This document shows positions 53,341 through 61,624 of a DNA stretch of 64,000 nt, piece by piece. A model generated the notes under the pieces. It was not told the origin of the DNA, made no database searches, and saw only the letters and a list, made by a program, of their open reading frames with translations. Source of the stretch: Paenibacillus tundrae (lineage in GTDB: Bacteria; Bacillota; Bacilli; Paenibacillales; Paenibacillaceae); the NCBI RefSeq assembly GCF_036884255.1, contig NZ_CP145605.1, positions 5,146,001 to 5,210,000 of the forward strand, read 5' to 3'. Each line of letters begins with the position of its first letter. Position 1 is the stretch's first letter. A program made the translations under genes and the position numbers.

Positions 53341-53538
53341 ATCTATATAACTTGAACTAAAGAATATTTACACTTGCCACTCCAATGACAGAACAACCTT
53401 ACGATCGCTGTTATCCCCAGATTTTTTTGATTCCCTCTATAAGGGGAAAATCCGGGGACAAAGGCGACCGCTCCGCTTCTTCAGGTTATTTCTGTCCTCT
53501 CCGTTTCCGTGTAAATGTTTAGTTCAATTTATATAGAT
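53341..53538 (+). repeat. Large palindromic dispersed repeat, copy 2
   Basis: A ~198-bp imperfect palindrome. Outer arms 53341-53373 and 53509-53538 are nearly fully complementary (ATCTATATAA, TTGAACTAAA, ATTTACAC). The core 53398-53483 closely matches copy 1, but the outer arms are unrelated in sequence to those of copy 1 while still self-complementary. Confidence 0.8.
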
Positions 53539-53566
53539 GACAGTGAAAAATATAATTATAAAAATG

Positions 53567-53602
53567 ACGCCGCTGCAATGATCTGCAGCGGCGTTTTCTT
53601 TT
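53567..53602. terminator. Strong terminator
   Basis: ACGCCGCTGCA, loop ATGATC, TGCAGCGGCGT, then TTTCTTTTC. On the minus strand it is followed by CATTTTTAT, so it also ends the 110-aa gene. Confidence 0.88.
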
Positions 53603-53622
53603 CTAAACATAAGACCTAAGCA

Positions 53623-53955
53623 TTAGCGCCAAAACACGCCTGCTTCATCTCGTTCCACCTGTTCAAGTAAATCCTCAAAATGCTGGCAAGGTTGTATCGC
53701 ATCTACTGTATCCCAGCAATCATGCTTATCCTTGGCAAACACCTTCCAGCGATGCTCATCCCACTCGAATCTGGCAATATCCAGCTTGTCCCATCGGTAA
53801 CGCTCCTGGGCTGGTCTTTCTTCGGTCAGAATTAGCTCATTCTGATCCATACGATAGGTCAACTTCACCATCGTTCGCAGCGGTGCAGGTACTTTCTCAT
53901 GGATATACCCGTCCAGTATGGACTCAATTCGGCAAACGGTAAAGGAGTCTAGCAT
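53623..53955 (-). CDS. Hypothetical protein, DUF3024-like (110 aa)
   Basis: 110 residues, soluble, rich in charged and aromatic residues (KLTYRMDQNELILTEERPAQ; IARFEWDEHRWKVFAKDKHDCWDTVD). It recalls the DUF3024 family, assignment not certain. GGGAGG precedes the ATG. It lies 67 bases after the zinc-free S14 gene on the same strand and may belong to the zinc-starvation transcript. Confidence 0.65.
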   Translation of the reverse strand: MLDSFTVCRIESILDGYIHEKVPAPLRTMVKLTYRMDQNELILTEERPAQERYRWDKLDIARFEWDEHRWKVFAKDKHDCWDTVDAIQPCQHFEDLLEQVERDEAGVFWR

Positions 53956-54022
53956 GGTATTACCTCCCCATCTGGTCTAATACAGACAACCCAACCGACT
54001 TATGAACACATAGGCACATTCG

Positions 54023-54292
54023 TTACCAGCTTGACTTCGTCACGCCTGGGATCTGTCCTTTGTGAGCCAGTTCACGGAAGACAATTCGTGATACTTTGAA
54101 TTTGCGTAGGTATCCTCTTGGACGACCTGTAACCTCACAGCGATTTTTCAAGCGAGTAGGAGAGGCATTGCGCGGTAGTTTCTGCAACGCTTCGTAATCT
54201 CCTTTTTCTTTGAGCTCACGACGCAGCTCTGCATATCGAGCGACAATCGCTTGACGTTTTTTCTCACGAATAACTTTTGACTTTTTGGCCAT
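54023..54292 (-). CDS. rpsN: 30S ribosomal protein S14, zinc-independent paralogue
   Basis: 89 residues. S14 signatures RCEVTGRPRGYLRKFKVSRIVFRELA and GQIPGVTKSSW are present, but the two CxxC zinc knuckles of the 61-residue form are absent, as in B. subtilis YhzA. Under zinc starvation this form replaces the zinc form and spares zinc. AAGGAG precedes the ATG. It follows the CobW-type gene by 34 bases, under a Zur-like box. Confidence 0.95.
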   Translation of the reverse strand: MAKKSKVIREKKRQAIVARYAELRRELKEKGDYEALQKLPRNASPTRLKNRCEVTGRPRGYLRKFKVSRIVFRELAHKGQIPGVTKSSW

Positions 54293-54326
54293 ATTTACAT
54301 CTCCTTATCGTCTTAGCATTTGTCTC

Positions 54327-55526
54327 TTAAACCACTGCGTCTACAGGCCATGGCAGTGGATTCTCAAACCGAGTCCAATCGGATTGCATCTCATCATCAC
54401 TGAGTAAACACTGATCCAGTTCTTCTTCTATGATGGCAGGGTCCATCTCAATCCCAATCATAACTAGCTCAGTCTGGCGATCCCCCCACTGGGCATCCCA
54501 CTTCGCTCGAACCTCAGGCTCACTCTGCCATATTTCTTCCCGATCCGCTTCCGGCAACGCTGCTACCCAGTGTCCCGCAGGCCCAAACTGAATCGATGGC
54601 CCGGCTTGGCTAAGACTGGCTGCCACATCTCCTTCAGCTGCGAGCCAGACCAATCCTTTTGCACGTACAACTTCTTCTGGCCAATAACTCATAAATTCCG
54701 CCAGACGAGTAGGATGGAATGGTTTTCTGCGGCGATACACGAAGGAGCCTATGCCATATTCCTCTGTCTCGGGAGTATGTGTTTCTTTCTCCAGTTCCTG
54801 AATCCATCCGGCAGACATACTCACTTGTTCGAAGTCGAAGCGGCCTGTGTTCAGAATTTCGGACGGGTTCACTTGACCATTCACTGTGCGGATGATTTTG
54901 GCATGAGGCTGAAGCTTGCGAATGATACCTTCGAGCTTATTCAACTCCACCTCATCGACCAGATCACATTTGTTCAGCAGCAACACGTCGCACGTCTCAA
55001 TTTGGTCAATCAACAAGTCTACAACATCCCGTGTATCGTCTTCCCCGGTAGCCTGATTCCGATCCAGAAGACTCTGTCCTGAAGCAAAATCATGCCAAAA
55101 CCGATTAGCATCCACCACGGTAACTAAGCAATCCAGTTTAGCTAGACGGGTCAGATCAATACCCGATTCTTCATCGGCGTATGTAAAAGTCTGGGCAACC
55201 GGAACAGGTTCACTAATGCCTGTCGATTCGATCAGAATGTAATCGAACCTGCCTTCGTTCACCAGCTTCTCAATCTCCTGCATCAGATCATCCCGCAAGG
55301 TGCAGCAGATACAGCCGTTAGACAACTCCACCAGCTTCTCCTCCGTACGCGAGAGTGTCGCTTCTCCCCGTACTAATGCGGCATCAATGTTGACTTCACT
55401 CATGTCGTTGACAATCACGGCGACCTTCAAGCCTTGCCGATTATGCAGGATATGATTCAGAACCGTCGTTTTACCTGAACCGAGGTAACCGCTGAGTACA
55501 GTTACCGGCACTTGCTTTTGTGTCAT
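54327..55526 (-). CDS. CobW/COG0523-family GTPase, ZagA/YciC-like zinc metallochaperone
   Basis: 399 residues. P-loop GYLGSGKTT (residues 12-20), the metal-binding GCICC motif within LVELSNGCICCTLRDD, and the nucleotide site LLLNKCDLVDE. C-terminal CobW domain begins near SFVYRRRKPFHP. B. subtilis ZagA (YciC) is the Zur-controlled member. AAGGAG precedes the ATG, and a Zur-like box sits inside the promoter. Heads an operon with the zinc-free S14 gene. Confidence 0.92.
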   Translation of the reverse strand: MTQKQVPVTVLSGYLGSGKTTVLNHILHNRQGLKVAVIVNDMSEVNIDAALVRGEATLSRTEEKLVELSNGCICCTLRDDLMQEIEKLVNEGRFDYILIESTGISEPVPVAQTFTYADEESGIDLTRLAKLDCLVTVVDANRFWHDFASGQSLLDRNQATGEDDTRDVVDLLIDQIETCDVLLLNKCDLVDEVELNKLEGIIRKLQPHAKIIRTVNGQVNPSEILNTGRFDFEQVSMSAGWIQELEKETHTPETEEYGIGSFVYRRRKPFHPTRLAEFMSYWPEEVVRAKGLVWLAAEGDVAASLSQAGPSIQFGPAGHWVAALPEADREEIWQSEPEVRAKWDAQWGDRQTELVMIGIEMDPAIIEEELDQCLLSDDEMQSDWTRFENPLPWPVDAVV

Positions 55527-55567
55527 GTGTATCTACTCCTTATAGGTACAGTTCATCTTAATGAACC

Positions 55568-55596
55568 TTAATAGTAATTATTACGATTAACAACAA
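55568..55596 (-). promoter_or_regulatory. Promoter with embedded Zur-like box
   Basis: On the minus strand TTGTTG (55591-55596), 17 bases, TATTAA (55568-55573). The spacer and -10 overlap TCGTAATAATTACTA (55572-55586), matching the Zur consensus TCGTAATNATTACGA in 13 of 15 positions (the middle base is free). Zur bound here would block transcription when zinc is sufficient. Confidence 0.78.
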
Positions 55597-55662
55597 AAAC
55601 TATAATCCTGTTAGTCGCTGTTGTCAAATTATTTTTCACAACATCACCTTAATCTCGAATGC

Positions 55663-55737
55663 AAAAAAGGGCTTATGCCCTGTTGTCCTGCGGTTTCTAC
55701 TCTGATGATAGATCGAGGAAATTTCAGTTCATAAGCC
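55663..55737 (-). terminator. Terminator of the opine-metallophore operon
   Basis: On the minus strand GGCTTATG pairs with CATAAGCC over a long loop (about 52 bases), followed by CTTTTTT. Confidence 0.6.
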
Positions 55738-55778
55738 TTCACTACAAAAGATAAACAATCATATACGCACTCTGCTGT

Positions 55779-57011
55779 TCAGTTCGACACCACAGACCTG
55801 TCGCTATTGCCCGCTTCCATTCGCTGACGGAATAGTACGATCAGAACCAAGGCCACCACGGAGAGCAGTGTACAGATCATAAACATCGTTGAATACGAGC
55901 TCACTTGCACAAGAATACCCATGGCGAGTCCGCCGAGGGAGAAGCCCAGATCGTACGAGGACATGAAGATACCCATGAGCACATATCTGGAATCCGCAGG
56001 CAGCACGAAAGAGAGATACGTCGTCAGTGTTGGATATAGCAAAGCTACGGCAAAACCGCTAAACACTGCCGAGAGATATACGAATGGTCCGATCGTCTCC
56101 AGCAGGCTGAGCAACTGCGTTCCCAGTGCTGCACTTAGCAGTAATCCTGCCATCAGCCAGGTACTCCAGCTCCCGTCCGACGGGATTTTTTTGCGCAGGA
56201 TGAACCGGCACAGAATAACTACCAAGCCTTGAATCGTTAGAAACAGCCCAGCACTCGCCGCCCCCGTGGACACCATATACAAGGGAAGAAACGTCGCCGT
56301 TGCTCCAAACACACATGAAGCAAAGAGCATTACGATACTGCTAATTAACAGGGGTGTACTACGCCAGATGCCGCTGAATGAACGCAGCATATCGCCCAAA
56401 GTGTACGATTTGTTCTGTACTGTACTTTGGGGCAAATCCACGGAGTAACCAATCAATAAGGGAAGTGCAGCGAGCCCCAATATCAGCACAGTGAACCACA
56501 GATCATTGGCATTCTCCCAGATCTGAATGGCAAGGATCGGAATCACCAGCGTGGGAACCATCGTAAATAGCGTATACATGGACAAACCTTGTGCACGGTC
56601 TTTATCCTCAAGCTTTTCCACAATCCCCGCTTGCATCGTCATTGAGAAAAACGCTGTTGCTACACCCTGCAATGCCCGTAGCCACAGATATGCCTCCACA
56701 CCAAACACAACAAACAGCAGCAGCGTTCCCGCATGCAGAAGCAGTAACCCCTTCATGACACGAAGCGGCCCATACTTGCCCAGCAGTTGCGCTGCAAAAG
56801 GTCTTAATAGCATACACGTGAACATGTATGCCCCCATCATGAGACCAATCTCCGCCTGATTTAACCCTGCTGCCTCGCTCCGCAAAGGTAGAATAATCGT
56901 CAGCGCAGCATTGGCTGCAAAAAATAAAAAGGCCAGCATATAAAACCGGAAAAAAGATAAGGATGCCGGGTTTAATTTTTCATGGGATGTCACAGTTTCA
57001 GAATCCTTCAA
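55779..57011 (-). CDS. MFS transporter, second CntE-like metallophore exporter
   Basis: 410 residues with twelve membrane segments. It is a clear tandem paralogue of the next gene upstream: SFFRFYMLAFLFFAANAALTI and GLMMGAYMFTCMLLRPFAA align with PFLRLYILVLLYFSANAILNV and GLIMGAYMFTTMFFRPWAG. CntE-type proteins export opine metallophores. TTG start with a weak ribosome site. Last gene of the cnt operon. Whether it exports the same compound is not known. Confidence 0.82.
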   Translation of the reverse strand: MKDSETVTSHEKLNPASLSFFRFYMLAFLFFAANAALTIILPLRSEAAGLNQAEIGLMMGAYMFTCMLLRPFAAQLLGKYGPLRVMKGLLLLHAGTLLLFVVFGVEAYLWLRALQGVATAFFSMTMQAGIVEKLEDKDRAQGLSMYTLFTMVPTLVIPILAIQIWENANDLWFTVLILGLAALPLLIGYSVDLPQSTVQNKSYTLGDMLRSFSGIWRSTPLLISSIVMLFASCVFGATATFLPLYMVSTGAASAGLFLTIQGLVVILCRFILRKKIPSDGSWSTWLMAGLLLSAALGTQLLSLLETIGPFVYLSAVFSGFAVALLYPTLTTYLSFVLPADSRYVLMGIFMSSYDLGFSLGGLAMGILVQVSSYSTMFMICTLLSVVALVLIVLFRQRMEAGNSDRSVVSN

Positions 57012-57037
57012 TGCATCGTACCTACTTTCTCTGGAAG

Positions 57038-58231
57038 TCAGCTCACAGATGTACCTGTGACCGCATTGCGTCGTTCATAGGCAAAAACGATCATCACCGC
57101 TCCCAGAATAGCACAGATCATGTACATCATTGAATAGGAAAATAAGTCAGCCAGTGGCCCCATGATTACACCGCCGAGAGAAATACCCAAATCTGCTGTC
57201 GCAATAAACAAGCCGATCAATACATTGCGGTTCAACTGAGGTAATACAAATGACAGATAGGTCGTTAATGTCGGATACAGAATCGCTTGAGCAATGCCCA
57301 TCAAAATCGCACCGACATAAAATAGAACCACCCCTGCTGTGGTCGACATGCTTACGCATAGCGCAGCTAAAGCGAGCAGAAACATCGTGCCCATAATAAA
57401 TGGCGCATGCCATCGTCCGTCCGAAGGAATCCGTTTCCTAAGTACAATTCGTGCCAGCACCACCGTCCCCGCTTGAAGCATGAGATAGATGCCGGCATTA
57501 CCGCTTGGAATCTGACTCGCATACAGCGGAATAAACGTTGTGACCGCCCCAAATACAACCGATGCACTGAGCATCAGTACACTGCAGCGAAACAAGTGCG
57601 AATTCTTCACCAACTGTCCAAAGGACTCCCACATACTGACAGACTGATCCGGTGCATTCCCTTCAGGCTGATCTTCATTCTTTTCTATTTTGGCGGTATA
57701 ACCGAAGACGCCCGTACAGATGGCAATTCCGATTAACACAACCGTAAAATAATCCATACCGCCAGCCTGCCAAATCCCTAATGCGAGCACTGGCCCCACA
57801 ATGCCCGGGATGTAACTAAATAACGAATAATACGATATGCCCTGTGATCGATCTTGTTCCGGGAGTGCATCGATAATGCCAATCTGTAGAGCCATGCTAA
57901 AGAACGCCGTGGATACCCCCTGCAAAATCCGGGCTAATAGATATCCACCTAGACCCGTAAACGTATATAAAACGAGGGCCAATCCGTTAATAATCAGAAT
58001 AAGACGTAAAATTTTGATTGGTCCATGCTTTTGAATAATTTTTCCCGCCCATGGTCTAAAAAACATCGTCGTAAACATGTACGCACCCATGATTAACCCA
58101 ATGGTCGTGCTACTGGCTCCAAGGAATTCTCCCTGTAGGGGGATGATCACATTAAGAATGGCATTGGCACTGAAATAGAGAAGCACCAATATGTACAAAC
58201 GCAAAAAAGGCCACGACATTGCTCCGCTCAC
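57038..58231 (-). CDS. cntE: MFS opine-metallophore exporter (CntE-like)
   Basis: 397 residues, twelve membrane segments. Position after cntF matches S. aureus cntE, the staphylopine exporter. The start GTG at 58231 has AGGGGG at distance; an ATG five codons later is possible. Followed by a tandem paralogue, so the operon carries two exporters. Confidence 0.82.
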   Translation of the reverse strand: MSGAMSWPFLRLYILVLLYFSANAILNVIIPLQGEFLGASSTTIGLIMGAYMFTTMFFRPWAGKIIQKHGPIKILRLILIINGLALVLYTFTGLGGYLLARILQGVSTAFFSMALQIGIIDALPEQDRSQGISYYSLFSYIPGIVGPVLALGIWQAGGMDYFTVVLIGIAICTGVFGYTAKIEKNEDQPEGNAPDQSVSMWESFGQLVKNSHLFRCSVLMLSASVVFGAVTTFIPLYASQIPSGNAGIYLMLQAGTVVLARIVLRKRIPSDGRWHAPFIMGTMFLLALAALCVSMSTTAGVVLFYVGAILMGIAQAILYPTLTTYLSFVLPQLNRNVLIGLFIATADLGISLGGVIMGPLADLFSYSMMYMICAILGAVMIVFAYERRNAVTGTSVS

Positions 58232-58245
58232 AACGGGATAACCCC

Positions 58246-58992
58246 CTAAAATGTAATAAGATGTTTCAATAATTTCTTCGCATAATCCGACTGGACATCT
58301 TTCAGTTGCTCGGTAGGAATCACTTCTTCGATCTGACCTGCCCTGAAAATAATCACCCGGTCACAGATATAGGCTGCCGCCTGAATATCGTGAGTAATGA
58401 AGACATAACTCATCTTGTAGATGTCTTTCAGTTCTTTCAGTAACTGAAGCACCTGAATCTGAACCGACACATCCAGAGAACTGATCGCTTCATCAAATAC
58501 AATGCACCTTGGAGCTGTAGAGATTGCTCTGGCGATACAGACGCGCTGTGCCTCCCCGCCGGATAGCTCATGTGGATATTTGGAACGGTAGGTGGAGTCC
58601 AATCTAACCTGAGTTAGCAACAGATCTACCTTTGCCGCTATATCCTGCTCACTCTTCTTCAGCGCTTGCATCGGCTCCATAATGGCATCCTCTACCGTAA
58701 GAAACGGATTCATAGAGGACGTATAATTCTGGAACACTGCGCTGATATTGCCGATCCGGACCCGCCGATCACTCACACTTCTTCCTTCAAACTGGATCAG
58801 GCCACGATCCGGCCTCTCAATGCCCAGAATCAATCGTCCCAAGGTAGACTTGCCACTCCCACTCTCACCGATAATACCCAGACATTCGCCTTGCTTGCAC
58901 TCAAAGGTAACGTTGCTCAGAATCTGCTGCTGGTGCTTTGAGAACAGTCCGCCTTGGCTATATGATTTGCCAACTCCATCCACCTTCAGCAT
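58246..58992 (-). CDS. cntF: Metallophore-metal ABC importer ATPase (CntF-like)
   Basis: 248 residues of the oligopeptide/nickel ABC group: Walker A GESGSGKST, signature LSGGEAQRVCIARAI, Walker B CIVFDEAISSLDV, and H-loop FITHDIQAA. It starts directly after the CntD-type gene with GGAGGG upstream, forming a two-ATPase importer. Confidence 0.87.
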   Translation of the reverse strand: MLKVDGVGKSYSQGGLFSKHQQQILSNVTFECKQGECLGIIGESGSGKSTLGRLILGIERPDRGLIQFEGRSVSDRRVRIGNISAVFQNYTSSMNPFLTVEDAIMEPMQALKKSEQDIAAKVDLLLTQVRLDSTYRSKYPHELSGGEAQRVCIARAISTAPRCIVFDEAISSLDVSVQIQVLQLLKELKDIYKMSYVFITHDIQAAAYICDRVIIFRAGQIEEVIPTEQLKDVQSDYAKKLLKHLITF

Positions 58993-59802
58993 CTATGAGC
59001 CCTCCTGCATCAATGTCTTGAAATGATTGCTCAGCTCCAACCGGGTAGATACCAGATACTGCGTATAGGCATGTGCGGGCTCCGTTAATACAGACTGCAT
59101 GCTGCCCCGCTCCACAATCATTCCATCCTTCATAACGATCACATCGTCCGCAATTTTCTTAACGACACCCAAGTCATGAGAGATAAATATCATGGAACAG
59201 CCGATGCGTTCACGCAATTGAATTAATTGTTCCACCACTTCGTATTGGGAAATTGTATCCAGTGCTGTGGTTGGCTCGTCCGCAATAATGAGAACTGGTT
59301 CGAGCACCAATGCTAGTGCAATCATGATCCGCTGCAGCATTCCGCCAGACAACTGATATGGATACTGATTCAGGATCTCAGGAGGGTTCTTCAGCATGAC
59401 ACTTTCCATCGCATTGCAGATTCGGCGCTCGATCTCACGGGCATTCCAATCAAAATGCTGCTGCAGTGTCTCTCGAATATGGACGCCAATCACACAGGAA
59501 GGATCGAATGCACTCATGCCATTTTGCAAAATCATACATAGCTGCTTGCCTCTCTTGCGCCTCATCTCGTGTTCCGTCAGCGCATTCAGATCCTCACCCT
59601 GAAACAACAGCGTGCCAGATTGACGAATCCACGGCTTATTCAGCCGCATTAGCGCCCTACATGTGACCGATTTACCGCTTCCACTCTCACCAACAATCGC
59701 TAAGCAGCTTCCCTGCTTAACTTCGAATGAACTGTCATGAATAATGACTTTGCCTGTATTGGTGTCCCATACTTTCAGGTGTTTAGCCTCTACTATATTC
59801 AT
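58993..59802 (-). CDS. cntD: Metallophore-metal ABC importer ATPase (CntD-like)
   Basis: 269 residues: Walker A GESGSGKSVT, signature LSGGMLQRIMIALAL, Walker B LIIADEPTTALDT, H-loop FISHDLGVVKKIADD. It overlaps the CntC-type gene by 20 bases; AAAGG precedes the ATG. Confidence 0.87.
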   Translation of the reverse strand: MNIVEAKHLKVWDTNTGKVIIHDSSFEVKQGSCLAIVGESGSGKSVTCRALMRLNKPWIRQSGTLLFQGEDLNALTEHEMRRKRGKQLCMILQNGMSAFDPSCVIGVHIRETLQQHFDWNAREIERRICNAMESVMLKNPPEILNQYPYQLSGGMLQRIMIALALVLEPVLIIADEPTTALDTISQYEVVEQLIQLRERIGCSMIFISHDLGVVKKIADDVIVMKDGMIVERGSMQSVLTEPAHAYTQYLVSTRLELSNHFKTLMQEGS

Positions 59803-60679
59803 AAGCTGCCTTTCTCACCTCGCTTTCGTGAGGTTGGACGGACTTGCCCTGGGAAGTCATCAGTTTAGGATCTAGAGCAACCTGAAGTGCATCCGATAAA
59901 AAATTAAATGCCGACACAACGATCACAATCGCCAGCCCTGGTGCCAACATTAATTCGGGTCTAGAGAACATAACTTCTCTAGCTTCATTAAGCATCATCC
60001 CCCACTCTGCATGAGGTGCCTGAATACCTAGCCCTAGGAAGGATAATCCCGAGACTTGCAACATCATTGAGCACATCGCGCCACTAGCGATGACCGCAAT
60101 ATCCGCAAAGGTAACCGGCACAATATGTCTGGTGATGATTTTCAGGTTAGGTATGCCAGAAGCTTTGGCGAATTTCACATAATCCATGTCAGTGAACTGC
60201 ATGACAGAGGTTCGAATGACGCGGGCAAACCAGGCCCATTTCATCCATACAAAGGCAATCAAAATATTTTCCAGACCGGCTCCCAAAATACCCACCACAG
60301 CCAGTGTCATCACATAACCGGGGAAAGATAGCATAATGTCACAGATTCGCATAATCCATGCATCCACTCTACCCTTGAAATAACCCGCTACAAAGCCAAC
60401 AATAGCTCCGATCAGCACGGACAACGCCAAGGCAACGAGCACCCATAACACACTGGGACGAATTCCGTAAATGAGCCTTGATAATACACATCTGCCGAGA
60501 TGATCATTGCCTAACAGATAAGTCCAGGAGGAAGAAGCATAACGAAGCTTCATGTTGACGGCTCCAGGATCATGCGGTGCAATGAAAGGGGCAAAGATAC
60601 CCACAATAATCGTAGCCAAGATGATGGACAACGAGGTCATTGCAAGCTTATCTCTGCTCAGATTTTTCAGTATTCGCAT
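59783..60679 (-). CDS. cntC: Metallophore-metal ABC importer permease (CntC-like)
   Basis: 298 residues, DppC/NikC-type permease with six membrane segments: N-terminal NLSRDKLAMTSLSIILATIIVGIFAPFIAPHDP, and docking loop YVKFAKASGIPNLKIITRHIVPVTFAD. The start overlaps the CntB-type stop (TGATG). Operon order supports the assignment. Confidence 0.88.
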   Translation of the reverse strand: MRILKNLSRDKLAMTSLSIILATIIVGIFAPFIAPHDPGAVNMKLRYASSSWTYLLGNDHLGRCVLSRLIYGIRPSVLWVLVALALSVLIGAIVGFVAGYFKGRVDAWIMRICDIMLSFPGYVMTLAVVGILGAGLENILIAFVWMKWAWFARVIRTSVMQFTDMDYVKFAKASGIPNLKIITRHIVPVTFADIAVIASGAMCSMMLQVSGLSFLGLGIQAPHAEWGMMLNEAREVMFSRPELMLAPGLAIVIVVSAFNFLSDALQVALDPKLMTSQGKSVQPHESEVRKAAYEYSRG

Positions 60680-61611
60680 CAGAATTCCTTTCTCAACCTT
60701 GGATTCATCGCAGCATTGATAATGTCGGAAAGTGTGTTGAACAGGACAAAGGTGACCGCCAAAATAAGGACATAAGCCTGGATAATCGGGAAATCTCTAC
60801 TTAAAATGGACTTCACACTAAGCCTGCCGAGTCCTGGCCAAGCAAATACATTTTCAATGACAACGGTGCTGCCCAGCACAATAGGAATGGCCATACAGAA
60901 GATTGATACCGCCACTTGCAGTGAATTACGCAAAATATGAAGCATGACCTTCCTTTCACTCAGACCGCTTGCCCGCGCGTACAACACATAATCCTCATTC
61001 ATATTGCTTAACATCGAGCTGCGAACAGTCCTAAAATAAATGCCCGTATAACTGACCGTGATCACAATAACCGGCAGAATATAGCTGCGATACGAGTCCA
61101 TGCCACTGGTCGGCAATAGATCCAGCTTGACGGAGAAGTACCAGATCATGATGGCAGCAAGCCAGTAGGACGGCATCGCCGTGAGGAAAAATGAAATGCC
61201 TCTGACCGATTGATCCAGCAGTTTTCCTTCCCGCATCGCACAGACCACACCTAGCAGTATCGATAACGCGATAATAAATACCGAGGAAACCAACGTTAAT
61301 TTCAACGTATTCAGAAATGCCGGGCCAATTAGCGTCCAGACAGACTCACCGGATACATACGAGTGACCAAAATCAAACTGCATAACGGCCATCACCCAGT
61401 TCATATATTGGATCAGGAACGGCTGATCAAATCCCAGTTCTTTATTCGTTTGGGCAATGAGCTCAGCCGTAATCTGCGGAACTTCCTGTGCTTGTAATAC
61501 CACGACTGCTGGTTCCAAGGGCGATAGGTTAATGAGCACAAACGTTATAAATGAAATGACAATCAGTAAAGGGATAGCTAACAGAATTCGTTTGACGATA
61601 TACCTTCCCAT
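60679..61611 (-). CDS. cntB: Metallophore-metal ABC importer permease (CntB-like)
   Basis: 310 residues, DppB/NikB-type permease: YIVKRILLAIPLLIVISFITF at the start, docking loop YVLYARASGLSERKVMLHILRNSL. ATG 61611 is preferred over 61617 because of GGAG spacing. It follows the binding-protein gene by about 13 bases. Confidence 0.88.
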   Translation of the reverse strand: MGRYIVKRILLAIPLLIVISFITFVLINLSPLEPAVVVLQAQEVPQITAELIAQTNKELGFDQPFLIQYMNWVMAVMQFDFGHSYVSGESVWTLIGPAFLNTLKLTLVSSVFIIALSILLGVVCAMREGKLLDQSVRGISFFLTAMPSYWLAAIMIWYFSVKLDLLPTSGMDSYRSYILPVIVITVSYTGIYFRTVRSSMLSNMNEDYVLYARASGLSERKVMLHILRNSLQVAVSIFCMAIPIVLGSTVVIENVFAWPGLGRLSVKSILSRDFPIIQAYVLILAVTFVLFNTLSDIINAAMNPRLRKEF

Positions 61612-61624
61612 ATCCATCTCCGCT

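Larger units (their letters stand above)
53271..53622. other. Intergenic region with palindromic repeat copy 2
   Basis: Contains a hairpin just after the regulator (CACTTG...CAAGTG, 53280-53312), the large palindromic repeat and a terminator; no gene. Confidence 0.5.
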
